A stretch of DNA of 64,000 nucleotides from Mesorhabditis belari (Eukaryota > Nematoda > Chromadorea > Rhabditida > Rhabditidae). The position numbers were made by a program, and so were the translations under genes. Position 1 is the stretch's first letter. The number at the start of each line of letters is the position of its first letter. Below are positions 58,531-64,000 of this stretch, in pieces. Below the pieces are notes generated by a model. It did not search any database, was not told the origin of the DNA, and was given only the letters and a program-made list of their open reading frames with translations. Where the stretch lies: contig CAUEEP010000112.1 of assembly GCA_958450365.1 (NCBI GenBank), forward strand, positions 62,001 to 126,000, in the 5' to 3' direction.

Positions 58531-59379
58531 AGATAGTGAATTATAATAGATATAATAATATCCCATTGCCGCTAAGGTAGGGCCTTATGCCTTACTATAT
58601 TATACATAACTCATCTCCACAATTATAGGGTCACTCCTAGAACTTTTTCATTATAGAGATATCCATATCTTGACTCCAATGCTGAAAATCCGGCAATTGA
58701 TAACGATGATTTGTTGGTTTGAGTGGAGAATGGGGAAAGATTGCCACTTGATGAGACACATTCATCCATTCAGGAAGTGATCTCGGGGTGAGACTTCCTC
58801 AAAGATTTCCAATGATTTGATTGATAGCTTCATTCAAGGTTTAAGAAGAGTTCAGTTTTAAGAAATATATAGAATCAATAGATCGATAAACCGTGGGATA
58901 TTTTTCAGCGGTTGAGCTCAAGAGAAGGAGAGAGAATGGAAGGCTGAATGAGATAGCTATGTGAGATGAGCGTTTGAGTCCTCGGGCACCATACGACAAG
59001 ATGGCTGAGTGGCGCGAGAAGGTGAGAATGCGAGGCTAACAATTTAAATTAGGAATTTCTGATTGGACTAATTTTAAGACTTTAATGCTATAAAAATCCT
59101 GGGGCGGAATGTGGCCAGACATGAAGTAGCTTCCTGGGATCACTTAAAGGTCGATTTCAGATTCAAACATCGATGAAAAAGTTTGAATCTCCAGCGTCTT
59201 TTCTTAGAGTCTTACTCCTTTGTCCCATCTTCTTTGGAACGGTAAGATTGGAGAAATTTTTGTGTCATTCAAAGTTTAGGAGTCATTCAAAGAAGGTTCG
59301 TAGGTTTCATCCAAAGATTTTTAATCTTATTGAACTTAAGCCTTTACAGGCACTCACATAAATCTCGGGGAAGATTACA

Positions 59380-60180
59380 AAAAAGTTGAAGATCTCGGGT
59401 TCTTGTTCTGAAATTTGCAAATCTCATTCACAATCCAAGAAACAGTTCGTTTTCAAAAAGTTTGAAGTTAAAAAGTGGATTCAGATCATGATTTGCTGCT
59501 TGGTTAATCTGATATTGATTGTTGTGTACAACAAAGCAACAAAAGAGGTACAAGTTGTGGCAAAGTAGATGAAAAAAGCGGAAATGGCAGCGGAGTGACA
59601 AAGCGAGAGTAGAGGCAATAAGTTGTGGCAAAAGAGATGAAAAAAGTGGAACGGGAAGCAAAGGAAAAGATCTAGATTTCGAGTTGGATGAAAGTTAAAG
59701 CGAAAAGATATCAGAATGCCTGCGTAAGAATCAAAATTAAAAATATCTTTTTGTGGGCAAAAATCCTCTTTGGACAATCTGTTGGGGGATGTTGGTGACA
59801 CGATGCGCCATACGCAGAGATTTAATACGCCGGATCATTTCAAACAATTCTTTTCCTTATATTCCATTTTACAAATTTTTCATTTTGTTCAATTCATTTT
59901 ACAAAACTCATAGGATACATTTTTCCTGAAAATTCTTCGAGGGACTATTTTTACTGGGATTTTTTTGGCAATTTTTGCAATTTTTAGAGCATTCACTTTG
60001 AATTATTCACCTGAAAACGAGTGATTCAACCAGAAAAAGTACATCAATCGATTCTGGAGAATCTACAAAATTTTCAAAAGAGACGAACGTTTTTCGATGC
60101 TTTTCTTATGATAAAATGATTATGTCAAAGAAATCTAGTCAATTGAATTATCAACGCTGTCAAATGAAACGGGATAAAGT
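59380..60180 (+). pseudogene. Small membrane protein, copy C
   Basis: Reads on the plus strand VVYNKATKEVQVVAK, a run of Lys/Glu-rich frames, GDVGDTM, then FLAIFAIFRAFTLNY-type helix and NQKKYINRFWRIYKIFKRDE near 60020-60090. Same order as the minus-strand unit at 24.5-26.25 kb, so it supports joining the Lys/Glu exon to the helix exon. Confidence 0.45.
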
Positions 60181-60214
60181 AAAGAAGTAAAGAATTGGCA
60201 ATGAAAAAAATGTG

Positions 60215-60310
60215 AATGGCAGAGAGTTTGGACCCAATGGGGAATTGAATCCTTCGACCTTCTGCTTACCGGGCAGATGTTCTACCATTGAGTTATTTGC
60301 GCCTTCTCTA
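60215..60310 (-). tRNA. tRNA-like copy, minus strand
   Basis: Minus strand: AACTCAATGGTAGAACATC, TGCCCGGTAAGCA stem-loop with GGT, then GAAGGATTCAATTCC. Decayed relative to 23449-23530. Confidence 0.4.
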
Positions 60311-60385
60311 TGTCGCAGAAGAAATAAGAAAGACAAGGAAGAGAAAGAAAGCAAAGAAGTCAAAATCTGCTGGAATATTTTCTGT

Positions 60386-60790
60386 GGCATGTGGTTTGTA
60401 AAAGAGATGAAGCTGTTTTAATTGAAGCCATTCCTGATTGATTTGAATCAAATGTTTTTTTGGATTTTGATCAAGATCCTCAAATTCTTTTGAACACTCC
60501 GCTGGATCAACAGTGAAAAAATTGAGATCATAATCGAAATTCTTCTTGAGTCTCACAAATTCTCTCGTCAACTCCAGCTTTTAATCCAAGTTCCTTCAAA
60601 TCCCCTAGCCTCTGTCAAATCTTTTGCTTTGTAGTGAAAACAATGCGTATCTTCTGGAACAGGTCTAATGCAACCATTCAAACTGGTGCAAAGAAAGCCA
60701 TTGGTTTCCTTTTTTGAAGCTAAAAGAAAACAACTCCTGAAATAAATTCTTCTTGTGAAAATGTTCTCTCCTCATCTGATCCACTAAGAG
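60386..60790 (-). pseudogene. Gene X fragment, copy C
   Basis: Minus strand contains the TVDPAECSKEFEDLDQNPKK block, LTREFVRLKKN, and the THCFHYKAKDLTEARG block in one stretch, joined differently from copies A and B. Fragmentary. Confidence 0.45.
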
Positions 60791-60921
60791 GAATGGCTAG
60801 AATTTCCAGAGCTTCATCTCTTTTACTGACCAAATACGCCACCGGGATTATTCCGGCAGATTTTTAACTTTTTCCTTTCTTTCTCTTCCTTGTCTTTCTT
60901 ATTTCTTCTGTGGTATAGAAA

Positions 60922-60999
60922 GCGCTTGTAGCTCAATGGTAGAGCATCTGCCCGGTATCCAGAAGGTCGAGGATTCATTCCTCTATTGGGTTCCAAACT
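60922..60999 (+). tRNA. tRNA-like copy, plus strand
   Basis: GCGCTTGTAGCTCAATGGTA, GAGC D-stem, TCTGC stem with GGT loop, and GAGGATTCATTCC arm lacking one loop base. Best D-arm of the four related copies. Confidence 0.45.
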
Positions 61000-61289
61000 C
61001 TCTGCCATTCACATTTTTTTCGGGGACAATTCTTTACTTTTATTAAATGATGTAAAAATTCATGGGCTTATATGAATAAATCGTTATAAAAAAGTTCAAA
61101 GAAATGAATTTTGTTTAGTTTTGGAAAGTTGTTTAAAAGTCAACACACACATTAAGGTCCCTGGCAGACAATGTTTTCGGATTGTAGATCTGGCTTCAAT
61201 CAATATTACGTTTGACCTCACAACTTTGATAATCCAATTCCATTGTGATTTCTTTGCAATAATCGAAACGATGAAATACTCGCAAGTTA

Positions 61290-62264
61290 TTCTCCGAAAA
61301 ACGTTCGTCTCTTTTCAAATTTTTGTAGATTTTCCAGAATCGATTATTGATATTTTTTCTGGTTGAACTATCTTGAGTTTTCAGGTGAATAATTCAAAGT
61401 AGAAATGAATTGTTATTGAAAGAACTGAAAGAAAAATCAAAATAAAGATATTTCCTCGAAGAACTTACGTGAAAAATGCTTGAAATGTGGTGGTATGTTG
61501 TTTGCAAATTCATCGTGTCCACTAGTTTAATTACTTATCCGTCAGATTTGGAGCTTTCTAAAAATGAATGGCATTACCTTACATTTGGGTGTGTTGATTG
61601 ATTTTTACCAAAAAATTTATTTTAGTTGTTTAATAACTTATTTGTTTATAAGAGTTTGATCAAAAGTCGAGAACTTCATCCATCAAAACGCCAAAGCCAC
61701 CGATATTCTGGATCAGAGTTAAACAACTGTGCTAGGAAACAATTTTTGTCAATTTTTTGAAAGTCGTTTCGCAGTCAATACACAATATTTTTGGTTATTC
61801 TTCAGCACAATGCTTGGGATTCTAGATCTGCTCAACCAATATCACGCTTGGACCTGATCGATTCTGATAATCCAATTTAATGGATTTCTTTACAATAATC
61901 GAAATGATGAAATATCAGAAGAAAAGCAATTGAAAAACGTTCATCTCGCCGGACTCTTTTTAGCATTTCCAGAATCGATCGATGTACTTTTTCTTGTTGA
62001 ACTAACAGTTCCCAGGTGACAACACCAAAGTGAAACATACAAAAATCGCAAGAATCGCCAAAGAATTGAAATAAAGATATGACCTCGTAAAGAATTTTCT
62101 AGGAAAATGCGTGTTTTGCGTGTTGTAAAAATGATATAAATTAGTGAAAGAATTGTTTTAATCCATCCAATCATCGGGTCACCAACATCCCATAATGGTT
62201 GAACCAAATGGCTTTTTGATTTTTGCCTAAAGGGATTGGCTACAAGCCTGATTCTTGCAGGCAT
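61290..62264 (-). pseudogene. Small membrane-protein units, two degraded copies
   Basis: 61290-61450 and 61941-62264 repeat the pattern GDPMIGWIKTILSLIYI, helix, then a basic tail with frame shifts. Flanks match 24.3-24.5 and 61.6-61.8 kb. Confidence 0.4.
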
Positions 62265-62399
62265 TCTGATAATTTTTTCGCTTTAACTGTGATCCAACTC
62301 ACATTGGCTGATTCTCTTCCTTTGCTTCCCTTTCCGCTGCTTTTATCTTTCTTGCTACAATTTAGGGCTCTCTTTTTGAATGTTTGCTGTACACGAACG

Positions 62400-62990
62400 A
62401 CTCAGCTTTCTTTTTGTCAGACGCCAATCACGATCTGAATCCACTTTTTCACTTGGAACCTTTTTGAAACCTGACCGCCCTGGGACTGTAATGACGGTTT
62501 TTTCACTTTAGAACGCAGAACCCAGAGATCTTTTATTTTTTGATAATCAGCACCGAGATTTTTGTGAAAGTGCATGAAAACTAAAGTTCAATACATTTAA
62601 AATTCTGTGGATGAGAATCTTAAACCTTCTTAAACTTTGAATACTATCACGGTACTTTCGGGATCTTAATGTTCCATGAGGTCGGACAAAAGGGAGAATT
62701 TATTTTTCAAGAGATCGCTCTGATTTCAGCTTTTTCATCGATGTTTCAGTCTGAAACCGATCTTTTAGTGATTCTGGGGGAGTTTTTTTGCCAGCGTCAC
62801 CTGCATACGCTGGGATTTTATAGCACAAAATTCTTGGAATTGGTTCAGAATCTGAAAGGTCCAATCCAACCTCACCTTTCTCTCACTCAGCCATTTTGTT
62901 GGCGGTCGTTCTTGAGGACTCACGCGCGCATCCTTCTCATGATTTCTACAACCGTAAGAAATCTATTTAGTTTTTCGATCCATTTAATCT
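62400..62990. repeat. Cassette fragment matching 47.99-48.6 kb and 26.3-26.5 kb
   Basis: Shared blocks include GACGCCAATCACGATCTGAA, AACCGATCTTKTAGTGAT and GAGGACTCAMRCGC; on the minus strand the last gives part of kinase 2 subdomain XI. Confidence 0.45.
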
Positions 62991-62991
62991 G

Positions 62992-63531
62992 TTGGGCTGT
63001 CCACAAGTGATGCGTGTTTTGACACGATTTTCAAAATATCACACAATTAACAAAAGAGAACTTTATTAATCAATATATTCTCCACAACAATCAACAACAT
63101 TTCTCCATCGTCCTAGCAAAGAGTGAAGTCCGTCATAATAGCATGAAGCTGGTTTCGATGAGAAGAAATCGTCCAGCCATTTTTGCACCTCGTCAACACT
63201 TTTGACTCGTTTCCGTCCGCAAATCGTTTAAACCAGCGCTGGCACTGGCTGATTGAAATTGAATCCTCTCCAAATGCGGCACAGATAGTTCGATGGCAAT
63301 CCGCCGCAGTTTTACCTCGTTTGAAATCATACAGCATTGATGCGCGGACAACAAACTTTTTGCCTTTCATCTGCAAAACAACATATCTATCATAAAACAA
63401 AGGCGAATGAATAAAATAATATATAAAAATAAACACAAGATGCCGATGATTAAAAAGAGCATATATTTGCTCGAAGCGATTTTGCAATAGTTTCGAAATA
63501 AGTAACACGCATTACTTATTGGACAACCTAA
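62992..63531 (-). mobile_element. Internally deleted mariner, second copy
   Basis: Minus strand starts with TTAGGTTGTCCAATAAGTAA (TA at 63532-63533) and ends in a similar GGGCTGTCCACAAGTGATGC. The N-terminal HTH (FKRGKTAADCHRTICAAFGE, ISQCQRWFKRFADGNES) runs directly into C-terminal codons (VQKWLDDFFSSK, WRNVVDCCGEYID) with the catalytic core deleted; the join costs the frame. Related to 55853-57003, but with both ends. Confidence 0.75.
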
Positions 63532-63539
63532 TATGTATC

Positions 63540-64000
63540 TCTTAAAACTGTACTTTTCTTAGACCTTGAATGACTATCAATCAAATGAATCCAAATCGTA
63601 GAGAATCTCACCCCGAGATCACTTCCTGAATGGATGAATGTGTCTCATCAAGCGGCAATCTTTCCCCATTCCCCACTCTTTCCAACACATCATCGTTATC
63701 AATTGCCAGATTTTTAGCATTGCTGTCAAGATATGGATGTCTATAATGAAAAAGTTATAGGGTGACCTATAATTGTGGGGATAATTCCGTATAATATAGT
63801 AAGGCATAAGGCCCTACCTTAGTGGCAATGGGATACGTGTCTATTATTATTAAATATCTCGCTCCCCAAAGTTTGCACTGAGCAGAAAAGGAACTCAAAA
63901 ATTAAATTTAGACATTCCAACAAAACGGGGCTTCAGGGCACAAAGCCAAGAAAGTCCAAGCTTTGTGTAAAGTGAAGTTTCCCGATTTCATATCTTTTTC
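63540..64000 (-). pseudogene. Kinase 2 end exons with mariner-like fragment, copy D (cut by the window)
   Basis: Nearly identical to 26580-27020, including YRHPYLDS, the AAGGCATAAGGCCCTACCTT block and the transposase fragment QQNGASGHKAKKVQALC. Continues past the window end. Confidence 0.6.

Larger units (their letters stand above)
55374..59040 (+). pseudogene. Protein kinase 2, copy C, split by insertions
   Basis: ATGATTCCCGAAGCC at 55374 matches the start of copies A and B. Traceable exons: glycine loop (about 55455-55515), EFSQDV-type exon (55580-55690), hinge (55735-55800), then a mariner insertion (55853-57003), catalytic-loop exon (57225-57320), REIRVCDFGISAWEE (57363-57420), subdomain IX twice (57590-57680 and 58150-58250), and an end exon set at 58680-59040. 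The segment 57440-57950 is duplicated at 57985-58530. Many indels. Confidence 0.5.

Overview
The window is eukaryotic and looks like nematode nuclear DNA. It is AT-rich, and its genes are cut into short exons by short introns that end in TTTCAG or TTTTAG. It carries gene types typical of nematodes: small secreted cysteine-rich proteins, a ShK-like C-terminus, C-type lectin domains, seven-transmembrane receptor-like exons, an F-box-like protein, many protein kinase copies, and Tc1/Tc3, mariner, pogo/Tigger and Tc5-like transposons. No bacterial operon structure, rRNA or CRISPR array is visible. I cannot name the species. Gene models come from reading splice sites and frames by eye.

Layout. 0-11 kb is mostly single copy: the last exon of a receptor-like gene (264-539), an F-box-like gene on the minus strand (912-2058), two secreted cysteine-rich genes on the plus strand (4012-5056 and 5490-6983), and a seven-exon metallophosphoesterase of the MPPED type on the minus strand (7420-10338) with a dead Tc1/mariner element in one intron. 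11.5-20 kb and 38-43.5 kb are two copies of one segment: a papain-like/LRAT-like gene, a long-terminal-inverted-repeat Tc5-like element (with a pogo/Tigger element inside it in the first copy only), a receptor-like gene and a ShK-like gene end. 28.9-38.1 kb is a patchwork of inverted and direct repeats with three more LRAT-like copies, two inverted C-type lectin fragments and Tc3-like debris.

20.4-28.3 kb holds a cassette: kinase 1 (plus), an unassigned gene X (plus), a small membrane-protein family (minus) and kinase 2 (minus). A second copy lies at 43.7-50.9 kb in the same orientation. Parts of a third, rearranged copy fill 55-64 kb. Mariner-like fragments sit at the same place inside the kinase 2 copies.

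Many otherwise well-conserved exons carry single-base frameshifts, including exons of genes present once here. Either the sequence has residual indel errors or decay is widespread; reads or transcripts would decide. The strongest novelty candidates are the five-copy LRAT-like family and the repeated kinase / gene X / membrane protein / kinase cassette.
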